The translations under genes and the position numbers were made by a program. Below the pieces are notes generated by a model, which searched no databases, was not told the DNA's origin, and saw only the letters and a list, made by a program, of their open reading frames with translations. A DNA stretch of 64,000 nt from Trichosphaerium sp. ATCC 40318 (taxonomy: Eukaryota; Discosea; Flabellinia; Trichosidae), in NCBI GenBank assembly GCA_038496445.1, contig JALMLS010000168.1, forward strand, positions 1 through 64,000, given 5' to 3'. Below are positions 1 through 18,369 of the stretch, piece after piece. The first letter of the stretch is position 1. The number at the start of each line of letters is the position of its first letter.

Positions 1-432
1 CTTCTATCGAATGAAAATCAGCTGGATTTTGGCCATCAAAAGCAAAAAAAAAGCCCCAAAAATGGCTATCTCAGCATGTATGCCACCGACACAAATCTAG
101 TTGCTACTACCAACATCGCGGCGGTGTTTTACATAAAAAAAAAGTATTCTATTTTTTCAAAAGGTATTCTCAAGAGTCAGAATCTGCTAAAACATTTGGC
201 ACCTCCGTAGTAGTATCCTAATAACCCTAGCTCAATAGTAGTCAATTGTAAACTTGTAAGGAAAAAAATACACAATGTCAACACAACTCTAGCATAATTT
301 TATGTGTGTATTTAATGCAACATAGTATAGGATGAAGCGCCATATTAATTCAAGCACAAAAATGCCTTCAGCATTTTTGCACCTACCTGCGATGGCCTGT
401 ACAGGATGATATTCGGCGAATAAAAATCACAT

Positions 433-515
433 AGTCCCTAACCCTATGATACGAACCCTAATATGTATTTAGGGTTAGGGTTTGTTGCCCTAATGTATAT
501 TAGGGTTAGGGCTAT
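433..515. repeat. Interstitial telomere-like GGGTTA/CCCTAA units
   Basis: Several units of CCCTAA/TTAGGG occur here in both orientations, for example 'tttagggttagggttt' and 'tattagggttagggct', each preceded by CCCTAAT so that small hairpins can form. A weaker relative, 'tttagggatagg', lies near 552. The units match TTAGGG or TTTAGGG telomere repeats but are few and interrupted, so this is not a functional chromosome end. It may be a degenerate interstitial or subtelomeric remnant. The flanking stretches 1-432 and 516-649 show no coding region I can support. Confidence 0.45.
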
Positions 516-649
516 GAAAACTACTTCAAGTTAGAGCACAGCCTTAATGTACTTTAGGGATAGGTTTTTTTCTAATGCATGTAGTTTAGTTTGTAGTCAT
601 GCAAATACAATAAGTGAGAACTTTTATGCTTCATTATGATAACAACAGA

Positions 650-1407
650 GCTAAAACTGGAGTTGGCATTACCTATCAAATGCTGGCATTTGGTTGAAAT
701 CAGGCATAATGAAGCATAAAATAGGCATTTCATGGAACACAAGTAACAACTGCTTATGAAATGCCTGCATTTTTTTGGCATTGCATTAATCAAGCATTTC
801 AAAACATGCCACCCTTGGCATATGTAGGCAATGCCAAAACCCTTTTAGTTCAATGAAGGGATGTTCATGTTTGTATACTTTAAGGTAGGTATATAGGAAA
901 AGTACAATCTCCAAACATCAACAGCAAAAAAAACACTGAACGAAAATGGTGGTCCTATATTAAACGGTACGTAGCGCTCTTAGTATTTCATTAATTCTAA
1001 CGAAACCTAGCTCATTCGAACCGCAGCACCCAAATACACCTGTACATACAGCGAAAGTAAATTGCATGTAATACACAGGCGATCGAAATTATAACAATAC
1101 TTTGGAACTTTTTTTTGTAATTGTACATTGTTGTAACACAAATAAATACAAGTTTGATGCCTTATAAATGCCTATTTTATGCCTGCATTATACCTGAATT
1201 ATGCTTGATTTATGCCCAGCATTTGGAGGGTTAAATGCCTTGTTTATGCTGGAATAGTTGTGAACTGGATTCAAGCATCTAGCAGGCATTTGGTTAAAAA
1301 AAATGCAGTTTTTGGTTGGCATCTACCAGGCATTTGGCCATAAAAAACAGGCATTTAAACAAGCATTTAGTAGGCATTTGTTTTCAAATGCCAACTCCAG
1401 TTTTAGC
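650..1407. mobile_element. Inverted-repeat (MITE-like) element full of GCATTT motifs
   Basis: A 21 bp sequence, gctaaaactggagttggcat(t), at 650-670 recurs as its exact reverse complement at 1387-1407. Between these ends, and densest next to them, lie dozens of short GCATTT/AAATGC and ATGCCT/AGGCAT motifs in both orientations (about 660-790 and 1160-1390). No coding region is convincing inside. Exact terminal inverted repeats plus subterminal motif arrays are the usual layout of a non-autonomous DNA transposon. I see no clear target-site duplication, so the insertion is old or the true ends differ slightly. Confidence 0.55.
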
Positions 1408-1890
1408 CCTGAACAATTGTTTGTTTGTTATTACTTAGCCATTTTAAATGTTTAAAAGCCCACTCATGACTAATTTAAACTATGTCAAATTTGTAAAACT
1501 ACAACAACAATAAAAACCAATATTAAAAGTTGCAATCATTTTGATGAAATAAAAAACCTGTGCCTCTTCATAGATGTACAAGCCAACCTTTTTTTATTTT
1601 ACAAAATCTGCAACAATGTACCATACATTTGCATCAAGTATTGTAATTGCTAAGTGGTGTCCCATTGGTACATAAACTTGAATAAAACAATTTTGACTTG
1701 AAAAATTTATACAAAAAAAACTATCACATAACACTGTGCAACACAAGTTTATTTGCAATGACAACTTCTGAGAGACCAACAATAAGGACATTTAATGGTT
1801 ATTGTTATCATGTGACAGTCGCTTGTTGGCATGTGCTGCTTTGTTCATATGTATTGTCTGTGGTGGCTCTTTTTAACTCAACATGCTAAC

Positions 1891-2256
1891 TTATGGTTTT
1901 TTGACTTGAAAAGGTCCTTTTGCTGTGGAAGGATCGACAACTTTACCGTTCTGGGTTATAAGAAGTTCGTTCCTTGCAACCAATCTTCTGGCAGCTCTCC
2001 GACCTCGTTCTCGTATAGTGGTGGGCGAAATGACGCCCTCAAACAGCTTCATAACTGATTCAACGTCAGCTTGCTGTTGTCGATTTTTAACAGCGTTCAA
2101 TAGTGCCGTCTCTATTTCAATGTCGTGTGAGTTAGGTTTATTAGATTTACAGGACTTTGAACAAAACTTGATCTCTGCCCAGTTTCTTTCCCATTTCTTA
2201 CGCCAAGTGATCCTCCTGCCGCACGTTAAACATATTTTTGCTAACGTTGATGCCAT
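1891..2256 (-). CDS. DUF2256 + DUF3253 zinc-binding small protein
   Basis: Single-exon 121-residue protein. Residues 8-36 hold the DUF2256 signature: a CxxCG pair, then TWRKKWERNW, then FCSKSCK, giving four cysteines that can bind one zinc ion. From about residue 45 a DUF3253-type region follows ('IETALLNAVKNR', then an 'RRAARRLVA' helix), a helical segment that looks DNA-binding. The two-domain combination is known in bacteria and in some algae and oomycetes; its biochemical role is not established. The start lies 280 bp from the divergently transcribed GPCR gene, so the two may share a promoter region. Confidence 0.85.
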   Translation of the reverse strand: MASTLAKICLTCGRRITWRKKWERNWAEIKFCSKSCKSNKPNSHDIEIETALLNAVKNRQQQADVESVMKLFEGVISPTTIRERGRRAARRLVARNELLITQNGKVVDPSTAKGPFQVKKP

Positions 2257-2536
2257 TTGATTTCTCCGTCTTCAGTTTACACTTGCTGCGCAAGGTTAAT
2301 TCTCAATACAGTAGTATGTCTCAGTTTGGCGTTAGTGGGCTTGTTTTTGTTAATACGACGCAATGTTTTTATTGGCACGTAGACTAAACGAGAATTGCCC
2401 AATAACACCCAAACAAGCGTTTCTTTCTCCACAGGTGGTGACTACGCGTGCGTAACAAGTTTTTGTACCGGTATGGCGATTTTAACGATGTAAAAAGTAG
2501 TCGAAAGTTCTTTTTGACCAAAGACTATCCTACACG
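2257..2536. promoter_or_regulatory. Divergent intergenic region between DUF2256/3253 and GPCR genes
   Basis: This 280 bp gap separates two start codons that face away from each other, so it should hold both promoters. I see no clear TATA box or CACGTG here and cannot place a transcription start. Confidence 0.4.
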
Positions 2537-3978
2537 ATGGAAATGGCGCCCTTTTTCAATGGTAGTGCGAATAACACTGAACCAACGTATCAAATACTAC
2601 CAGGCAATGAGCAAGACATTTTAGTTATTGTTATAGTTACGACAGCTTGTATGTCGCTACTGGGATCATTATTTATAATTTGCAGGTAAGTGTTAGCTTG
2701 TTTTTCGTTAAAACGTGAAAAAACCCTGACACGCTTAGTATGCTTTATTTTGGACTGCTGAAGCACCTTTCAAGCAGATTGGTATTCTTTCTGACGGTGT
2801 CTGATTTTTTTTTCGCTATTGCTTTTATTCTGAGTTGGCCCAACAAAGACCTGAAATCTAATGACGAAAGCGGTGCGTTTTGTAAAGTGTTAAAACTACG
2901 TCAAGTTCTTCGGCTTGTGTAACGCACGTGTTCTGTTTTCTCAAAAAAAAATTGTGTAGGTCTTTGTTACACGCAAGGAATTGTGATGGCCATATTTGAT
3001 TTAGCCGTTTGCTTATGGACTATTGTCATTGCTTTCAACTTATTCCTTGTTGTTGTAATGCACGTTACTCACTTACGGCATCTTGAGAAATGGTACTTTC
3101 GGTTTTTTCCAGTCTTTTTTGTTGTGCTAATCATATGTTTGCAGGTATCATATATTCGTGTGGACCATGTCAGTCAGTACGTAAACTGTTTTTATAAGAA
3201 TTCCTAAAGAGCGATAGCACTTGCAGTATTACCTATGAGTACACAGGCATATGGAAAGAAAGGGGATCGTAATTACTGGTATGGTAGTAGTGGCTTGAAA
3301 AGCTAGACAGGTTGCTAAGTTAGGCTACATAGGTGCTGGATTAGCGTATACAATAGCAATGATGTGCATGAGGCAGGATTTATATGGCGTCTCGTTGTTT
3401 TTTATGCGCCATTGTATTTGTGCATTGTACTACTTATAGTGATGTACGTTGCGATTTTACGTACAATTTTGAGAACAGCAAAGGTAACATTGATAACGTC
3501 ACTTTTTTGTTACTAACACTGCTTTCTTATCAGCAAGCTAACTACGAGGCCGGTGACAGAAGAAAGCAACAAGTCAATTGGCTTGTCAGGCGCTTGTGGC
3601 TGTACCCACTTGTGTTTGTTCTCATCTGGATCTTTCCAACCATCAATAGAGTCTATCATTCGTTCGTGCACAAGGGAGTACGTCTTTGCTTTCATCACGT
3701 GAAGCGTAATTGCTACGTGTCATGTTGTAAAAGGAATTCATAGTACATAGGACGTTTTCGCCTTATTCATACTGCACAGTCTCTCTGCGCCATTGCTTGG
3801 ATTTGTAAACGCAATAGTTTATGGAACTAGCCATGAACTGAGAACCAAATACAGAGCCGTTTGCCAGAAGTGCGGTATATGTGGGTGCTGCATCTCTCCC
3901 CAAGATCCATACGAATTTGCGGAAACTACTGAGGGATTCACTTCGTTTGAGGAAGAGTCATTGCAGCCAGACTGGTAA
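2537..3978 (+). CDS. cAMP-receptor-like (cAR/class E) seven-transmembrane GPCR
   Basis: Eight exons join in phase: 2537-2685, 2739-2872, 2960-3092, 3145-3176, 3212-3278, 3333-3483, 3534-3677 and 3751-3978, giving 345 residues. Introns are 35-87 nt. Diagnostic cAR-family segments appear in order: 'SRLVFFLTVSDFFFAIAF' (TM2), 'CYTQGIVMAIFDLA' (TM3), 'LEKWYHIFVW', 'YGKKGD..YWCWIS' (extracellular loop), 'WRLVVFYAPLYL' (TM5), 'LYPLVFVLIWIFPTINR' (TM6) and 'LLGFVNAIVYG' (TM7). The N-terminus has N-x-T/S sites, and the cytoplasmic tail is Cys-rich then acidic. In Dictyostelium this family senses extracellular cAMP; the ligand here is unknown. The last intron (3678-3750) contains CACGTG. The gene converges with the PI3K gene 149 bp away. 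Confidence 0.93.
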
Positions 3979-4127
3979 ATGGACAATAAGAATTGATCTG
4001 CTGATTGAATGTAAAATTAACGACGTGGAATTCCACTGCCTCTCGCCCTTGTAAATTAAAAGTTGTAGATATTGAATTAATAGAAAATTGTTATCGCATC
4101 GTGTTTATTCAAATGTTAACTTCTAGG

Positions 4128-11210
<7,083 letters not shown>

Positions 11211-11635
11211 TATGTATGCTGCATTATGTACAGATGTTATTGTGTAATTAAGCTGTACTTAACTACCATCACTCTTTACTATACTGATAACGCGATGGTG
11301 CCTACAAGCACAGGGACACAGTGTTACCAGCGACGTTGCGTTTATTGAGCCGAAACGGAAAACTAAAATGATAACTCATCGAACCCGCCAAATCGCATGT
11401 CTTTTGCAAGGATACAATAAGTTGTATCAACACGTTCAAAGTTCTTGCGGTTTATTGTAATTCTTCTGTTTTTGGCAATGTTTCGAATGTCAGTTCAACA
11501 AACGTGCTGTCAACAGTTTTTTCGAAAACGTAAATATCTTTAGTGTGAGCTCTAATTTGTGTTAACAGAACACGCTACAGAGTGTAGTACTCTAATAAAC
11601 GATAATCCGTCTTGTTAGACCGATACAATCTTTGG

Positions 11636-12400
11636 GTTGTGAGATTGATTTTTGTGGATATCCACCATGTAAGAATTGATGCTATACGCGTAGAAATACG
11701 CTTGATAGCTTGTATGTACCACGTACTATGTATTCAAGGCAGCAAAATTGTTTAACGGTTGACACAAATGTAATTCGGTTGCACCGTGCCAAAGCCTTTG
11801 TATGTATTTATTGAGCGTATTTAAACGCAACAGAGGTTCTATAGTTGACATTCAAGCGTTTGGGTGACGTTAAAGGGTGTTCAAGAGAGTACTCAGTTCA
11901 ACATAAACCAATTTGAAAAACAGTTGCACAACAGTTATCACCGTTGGCATGGCTATGCTGTCATAGGTTTTAGTGTAAACTGCATTTTACTCAGCTCAAT
12001 GTAAACCAATTTGAACCAAAGTCACAACTATCTGAATCACCATGGACAGGGCTACAGGTATTGTCTATCCCACAATTTATTTTTATTTGAGTTTTAGGTG
12101 TATAAAAGAAAACGAATTTATCGTGTTATCGTATTTGTAAAAAAGTACCATGAGCACTTATCATGTAAAAATTCTGAATCGATCTCAATGCCCAAAATCT
12201 GTCTTGGATGCGCCAAAGCTATAATGACCCCTGAAATAACTGACTAAGACCGTAACCTGGTAGCCATATCTTTTTGTAAAAGTTACAATGTGTGACACTC
12301 TTACCATTACTCGCAGCTTTCCTTAAGCCAAAGCTTGAACTTCACTGTAACTTGATTAATCTCGTAAGTAAACCAATTCTCACAATTTTCTTACTTCAGA
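11636..12400 (+). repeat. Dispersed repeat family, copy 1
   Basis: One of four copies in the window (the others are near 23.7, 29.8 and 43.9 kb). The core, 11891-12285, is nearly identical between copies. The 5' flank ('tttgtggatat', then 'gacacaaatg', then 'tattgagcgtatttaaacgc') and the 3' tail ('ctcacaattttcttacttca') are more diverged. Inside the core, 'actcagttcaacat' at 11891 and 'actcagctcaatgt' at 11989 start two diverged versions of the same ~65 bp unit. A 32-codon frame beginning MDRATG occurs in every copy. It can be read straight through or interrupted by an intron-like GTAT...TTTTAG. Confidence 0.85.
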
Positions 12401-13112
12401 GAGATTATTACTTTGAACCAAGGTCGTCAACGCAGACAGTTATATGCGCATTTCTTCTAATCAGCAAAATCGCAGCATTAAGAATGCGCAGATAACTTTA
12501 CAAGCTTGCTAGCAGTCCTCTCTTTTTACATAAGAGAGACGATGACAAATATTGCACCATTAAATATTTCACAACATGCAACAAGCTGTTGAAACGAGTT
12601 GGTACGGAAGGCTTAGTCACTTCTCTGGCTGTAAGGTAGGCTTCGTTGCAGGAATAGCGTTGATTGATAAAGTACAGGGTGCAAAACGTAGCGTATTCTG
12701 TTCTTATTTGACAAGTGTTTGCCTCTAGAGGATTACATTGTACCAAACAAACTCCTCATTGTTCTGTTTCAACCATTGGACTGTACTCAGAGTTAGCTTT
12801 TTTGGTTTGAGTGATGCCATGAGTTCTGTACATATTTTTTGTATTGCACATAGGAAGCCAAGTCTGAAACTCAGTATGGTGACGGAACAACTTTTTATGT
12901 CTGGCCGTAAATATCGGGATAACTTTTGTGGGTGAGAAGCACGCTTCAGCTCACATGAGATTTTTTAAAGCTGTGATTCACTCGACACGCGTTGGTACTA
13001 CCCTTTTGATCGTCAGCATGTCAAATAATGAAGAAATGTGGGTTTTGTGCAGTATTTCACGACAAGTGTTTTCAAGGGATTTCAAGTCAACAAAAACAGG
13101 TTACGTGACACG
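12401..13112. other. Intergenic stretch, nothing recognised
   Basis: Short open frames occur here on both strands but none shows family-like sequence, consistent splice sites or a signal peptide. The stretch holds the promoter of the EGF-domain gene that starts at 13113. Confidence 0.5.
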
Positions 13113-16100
13113 ATGATAAAGCCGCAACTCGTCATAGGCGCTGTACTTGTTTTATGCACCCTTTTCCAGGTCGCCACGTATGAAAAGCTTTCCGTTTTAT
13201 CTAAAGTAGTTTCTCAAGCTTTTACTTAGCTCTCAAATCACAGTACCGTTCCCAGAGTATCCAGACTCATTCTCTGTTGGTGTTGAGATAGTAGATCTAC
13301 AAGAGTCAACTACTCAAGCCGTCTACGAAGTGTTTGGTATGTAACAGAGCCGAAAAGCAAAAACCAATTGTTTTTCTGGTTTTTTGGGTTTATCACGTGA
13401 TAGCGCGATATTCCACCTTACCTACGTCTGACTGTTCTGTTTTTAGACTTTCCAAACCAAAGAGAGTACTACCAATCTACAACAAGTTTTGGTACCTTTA
13501 AAATTATAAAAAATTACGCAACGGTATGTAGTATAGTATATTATTATATTATTCGATAGCGCGCTTTTTTTAATCTTATTTTACTTTTTAGAATGAAGCA
13601 TACACAATACGTGACCACACGACTTGTACGGTTCAAGACGTACGTCAGTTAGAGGGAGATGAGAACGCCAAGATGAGAACGGTGGAAGAGCTATTTCTCT
13701 TTGGTCTTGATGCTGTACGATAAAACTTTTTCAAAAACGGTTTCGGTTTTTTTCTGATAATATTCGCTAGGACGTACCAGCAATTTATGTACCTGGCTTC
13801 GATTTTGTAAGAGGGATCCCTGCAAATGTGTTCAAAAGAACCGGTAATTCTACCGTTGATGGTGAGCTAGTAGAGATGCTTGATATCACATACTACTTTC
13901 CTAGACCAGACGAAAATTGGTAACCAACAAAGTTTTTTTGCTTTTCTTTTCACATATTTCTCCCGGTTTACTCACTTTAATTTCAGGCAATATTACCACA
14001 GCGATAACTTTACGCTACCACTGAAGTATGGTTCTTTTGCTTTTCACTTTACCCGCTTTATCTAGAATTCATAACAGACCTAATGGTTTTTTTTAGAGTA
14101 GAAGTTGATACTCACGACGGAGACGCATACGCTGACGCAACCGAGTATAATTTTTTTGGGGCCACACTCAGAGTAGATGATTTTGATTTTCAGGTACTTA
14201 GTTTATAAGGCGTACACGGTTTATCGCGTGTTTCAAGTAAAAAAAAAATCACGTGTTCATTCGAGTTTATTTTTGTTACAGATTGACGATAGGCTCGATT
14301 GTGGATCTCTCCAAACAAGAGAATTACCAACAATACCTCTCCAATGGTCTGCCACGATTGAAATTACCGATTTCGTTGCCAACACAACTCAGACCCTAAG
14401 TACGTCCGGGACAACAATTTTTGTTTGAAAATATTGTACGTAAGCACGTGATTAATTTATTTTTACGCTAGCTGAACATTACGACTATGGCGCAAATGTG
14501 TTTATGTTTGAGTGGCATATGAACCCATCCGCTGACTATACTCAGATATTCCGCTTAGATAAGGTGCGTACCAAGCGCAGCACGTAGTTATTGAAGTGAC
14601 CCTGCTGTTTCAACTACGCACTCTACAAATGGTTGTTCTAACTTGTTTGTCGTAGGGTGCTACTATCAGTCTTACAAGAACTGAAAATGATCACCTTTGT
14701 AAGATATCCAAGCTGGATGGCGCTGGTCTTGATATAACCAATCATACCTACCATCTCAAGACCTCTGCAGACTTGTGGCGGTTTGGAGAGTACAAAAACT
14801 CTTTTCATCTTCTGTTATGTTAAATATTTATGTAGGACATATGGTGAAGAGTACCAAGGTATGACTACTGTCAGAGGCAGAGACGTACATTATTGGAAGT
14901 CCTCCCCACCTGTACAAATCAGAAAACAAATCCAGTTTTATTTTTTTTGCTGTTGGCTCTTTTTTTGACTTCGTTCTCATGTCTTTAGATACGCACTGAC
15001 AGAAATGGCGAGATTGATGTTGTAAGTTACTTCTACTTCCTTGCAGAGCCTTGGTCCATCGGATACGTATTCCCAAATGGAACTGCTATTTCTGAAGCAC
15101 AAGAAGTGCCTGTAAGGTATTCATTTTTATGTCAATCAAAAACTGACCATGCCTCTTCTCTTTCCTGACTCAAAGAGGTTTTTAAAGCACCTTTGGTGTA
15201 CTTGTTACTCTTCGGCGTAATTATTTTTTATCGGATGAATTATTTAGTGATACCTTGAAAACTCTTTACTACTCAATTCTTTGGATGTTGGAATAATTCT
15301 GTTTTTTTTAGAGTTGATATACAAGGACGGCGTAGAGAACCTGCTGGCATTTGGGAACCTATGCATATCGTTTATGACGTAATTAACTTCTTACCATGGT
15401 CAGGAGAAAAAACACACCTCTTCCAGACACCTGATGACTTAGAATGCGAATTCCAAGACTCTCTATCGTGTATGTTGCCTGTCCTTGTTCTTAAACTCAT
15501 TAAAACTAACAACTTTATCATAGTCTCATGCTTACCTGGTTGCGGACAAAATGGTGTTTGCCAAATTGATAAATGTCATTGTAACCCTGGGTACACTGGA
15601 GATTTCTGCCAACTGCTAGAAATCCCAGTACAAACCACTCCTCCTTCACGTATGTCGATTTAATTTATCTATTTTTTTTATTTAAATGTTACTGTGATGA
15701 TCAACCCTCTTTCACGTGAATTTGTCACGTGTTAGAAGAACTTGTTGGCTCATAAGAGCTGGGTTGTTGAGATATTTTTGCAAGTGTAGCGAGTGGATTT
15801 TTTTGTTGACTTGCTGTTTAGTAGCAAGCACAAGTGAAGTAACAAATATTTCATGCAAGGGCCATACTGGAGCTATTATTGCACTTGTTCTATTCTTAAT
15901 ATTCTTTGTTATTATCGCTACAATGGCTTGCTGCGTTCTATGGAGATTGAGAAGGAGATTGAGAATAAAGTACGAATAGCTTCGTTTTTACTTTCTTTGT
16001 TACTAACACATCAAAGGGGAAAATCTAGTGCTTCTGCTTCTCCTGCTAAAGAAGATAAAGAAATGCATGTTGTTGTTGATGAAGATAAAAACGGTGAAAC

Positions 16101-16230
16101 CGGAGATGGAAACGGAGAGAAAAAAGAGGATGATGAGGGTAAACAAGTAGACCTGGAAGAAGAGTAAGTTGTTTTTATCACAATTTTATTCACCTATGCT
16201 TATTAACTTCCAAATTGTAGTTCACTTTGA
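13113..16230 (+). CDS. Type I membrane protein with EGF domain and acidic cytoplasmic tail
   Basis: Multi-exon gene. Exon 1 encodes a signal peptide (MIKPQLVIGAVLVLCTLFQ) and splices at 13177 to 'SQITVPFPEYPDSF'. The long ectodomain contains blocks resembling LolA-like beta-rich regions of eukaryotic surface proteins ('DFPNQREYYQSTTSFG', 'NEAYTIRDHTTC', 'YFYLAEPWSIGYVFPNG') and many N-glycosylation sites. A single EGF module follows at about 15530-15625 ('GCGQNGVCQIDKCHCNPGY'), then a short Thr/Pro stretch, one transmembrane helix ('GAIIALVLFLIFFVIIATMACC', about 15868-15935), a basic stop-transfer and a very acidic tail. The end is 16167 if unspliced. A GTAAGT donor gives an alternative end at 16230 with tail '..EEDSL'. 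Several introns carry CACGTG. Likely a cell-surface receptor or adhesion protein; ligand unknown. Confidence 0.78.
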
Positions 16231-16328
16231 GAGCACCTAATTCAAGTACTTATTGTAACAAAGTGTGTAAAAAACTCTCGTTTAAACAGAACGCATTGTG
16301 TTGATGTTGAAAAATAAATAAACACATA

Positions 16329-16480
16329 TTATTTTCCATGTACCTTCGGCTTCCTCGAAAACTCCATCCTGCGTTCCTTCAAAATATCAACAATCGACAA
16401 ACAGAGCAAGAACGAATAGGATAGTAGCCAGAAAACGGGAATTCCCAAACTGAACCACCACAGGGGAATAACTTCTTTTT
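16329..16480 (-). other. Possible terminal exon with one transmembrane helix
   Basis: On the minus strand this stretch reads 'PLWWFSLGIPVFWLLSYSFL', 'LCLSIVDILKERRMEFSRK' and a TAA at 16329, which looks like a C-terminal membrane anchor with a basic tail. I found no in-frame start and no clean splice joining it to the ADP-ribosylglycohydrolase upstream, whose own stop is at 16644. It may be the last exon of a small membrane protein or chance. Confidence 0.25.
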
Positions 16481-16643
16481 TTTTTTCATCATGTGTTCAA
16501 CTCATTTTGATTGAATTTTTTATTTTGTCCTTACAGGTAGCATTAAAATTATTCTATTCTTCATTGCGCCCAAATCTGAACTACAGGCGCAAAAACTATA
16601 TTCTCATGAGAAGTCATGAGGAAACTTGTTGTCAAATCAGTCG

Positions 16644-18158
16644 TTACAACTTTGTTGGTGCAACTTTGAGAAGAGATTCTACAAGTTTCGGTACTAACTT
16701 TGGTGAAACAGTTGATGGTCTATTCCTTGCTGGATTCTTTGCTTGCAATACTGTATTAACCATCAAGGGTGGTATACCAGAAACACCATGCAAAGCACCT
16801 GCACAATGAGTAAGATGCTACAATAGCAAATAAAAAAATGGTCCAGAAAAAAAACCTCAAAAGTTGTCTTGTTATTTGCGCTTACCTAGCAGTCCACCTA
16901 CAATCGCTGCATTTGTATCAGTGTCCCCACCTCCAAAAATTATAGTCTCCAAGGCTTCGGCATAAGGTGTCTTCTTCAAGAGGTGTGCAAACGCATGGGT
17001 GAACGCAATACAAATGTATCCTGTTGGTTGTAAGCGTTTACTTCATTTCTGATGTGATGTACCTGCATGAGGATGGAATGCTATTAAATTATCATCACGT
17101 GCATCAATTAACCATTGCTTAACTTCATCACATGCATTAGCGTCAGCCCATGTCTTGGCGACATCAAAAGCGCCTCTAAACGAAAAAAATGTGAGACAAC
17201 TTCTTTGTTTTTCAAAAACTGCTACGTACTGGGCGTCTCCAGGGTTATTAATTAAATGAGCAACTGCTATGCAATACGCTGATACAGAGTCTTTACATGA
17301 TTCATTAGGGTGGGATAAACTACTGTCTTCACGACAAATGAGTGCAATATCTTCTGGTGACAGCTAATGTTAGGTCAGCGATTTTGATGGAATAAATTAA
17401 GAAACAACTACTCAAACTCATACCTTATGACCCCATACTGCCAACGGACTACATCTCATTAAACTACCATTAGATTTGGATAACATAGCAAACTTTGAAG
17501 CTGCAGTCTTACATACTAAGGCAACGTATTACTCAACAAAGAAAATTAGAAATAGAAAAAAACGTGCCTGTAGCATATCCATTTTCTTTGATATGCTTCC
17601 TCCCATGGGTACTCTTGCTCATTCTCCGTCCAGCACCTAGAGTCTGGAATGTCGTAAAGCCCAAATCAAAAGGATCAGAGTCCACCCACTCACAGTACGC
17701 CTTTGCAACCTAAAAAACGGAATATTCAGCAAACGGCTTAACACAACTCGCTTGCAAAGCGTACAGGTTCGATATCCCATTGTGTAAGGTTGCACAAAGC
17801 AGTTGCGAGCGTAATTGTTGCTTCTCCGTCATCTGTGACTTGGCCTTCGATTTTTTGTGACGTTCATAAATAAAAAAGCTGTAGTGTACCTGGACCAAGT
17901 CGCTGAAGGCCTCCACCGCTCAATTTCATTGCTATCTACAAAATCAGTTTCTCTTTAAACCGTACAAAACAACGTACTTTGGTCTCCGATAGCGTTGGTT
18001 TCCTTCCTAGCTTCTCTAACGGCGCACCAGCTGCGTCTCCACAGCACACGCCAAGCATTGACCCAAGAGCTCTTTCAAAGAGTCCACGCTCGTCTATTTC
18101 TTATTGTGGAGTTAGCGCAGCTCAGTAAAGTTACAGACATACGTTGCTGTTCAGCCAT
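16644..18158 (-). CDS. ADP-ribosylglycohydrolase (DraG/ADPRH family)
   Basis: Multi-exon gene beginning 'MAEQQQ', spliced to 'IDERGLFERALGSMLGVCCG'. Family hallmarks appear in order: 'GDAAGAPLE' at the N-terminus; 'GGGLQRLGPG' followed by 'TDDGEATI' (metal-ligand Asp pair); 'NGSLMRCSPLAV'; 'HPNESCKDSVSAYC'; 'AFTHAFAHLL'; 'GGGDTDTNAAIVGGLLGA' (C-terminal metal-binding Asp cluster); and 'GALHGVSGIPPLMVNTVL'. The residues for two divalent metal ions are present, so an active hydrolase is expected, removing ADP-ribose from proteins or hydrolysing related N- or O-glycosidic ADP-ribose bonds. Introns are short GT-AG. It shares a 211 bp divergent intergenic region with the BTB gene at 18370. Confidence 0.92.
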
Positions 18159-18369
18159 TATTCGTTATTTGAAAAAAAAGTACAGTTTACACTAATTGAC
18201 TCGTACCATGAAGAAAGGTAAGCACGTGTGAATGACCTCTCAATATAGCAACAATTACGAGCGAAAACAGCGTATTCGTTTATTGTTTTTAGTGAATGTC
18301 AACAGAGTCTTTAGATTTCATTAAAATCTTCGTATTGACAATATCTAGAACACTAGAGGCTCCAAGTAC
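18159..18369. promoter_or_regulatory. Bidirectional promoter region with CACGTG
   Basis: This 211 bp gap lies between the ADP-ribosylglycohydrolase start (minus) and the BTB-protein start (plus). It contains one CACGTG palindrome at about 18222 ('aagcacgtgtga'). The promoter role is inferred from position alone. Confidence 0.4.
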
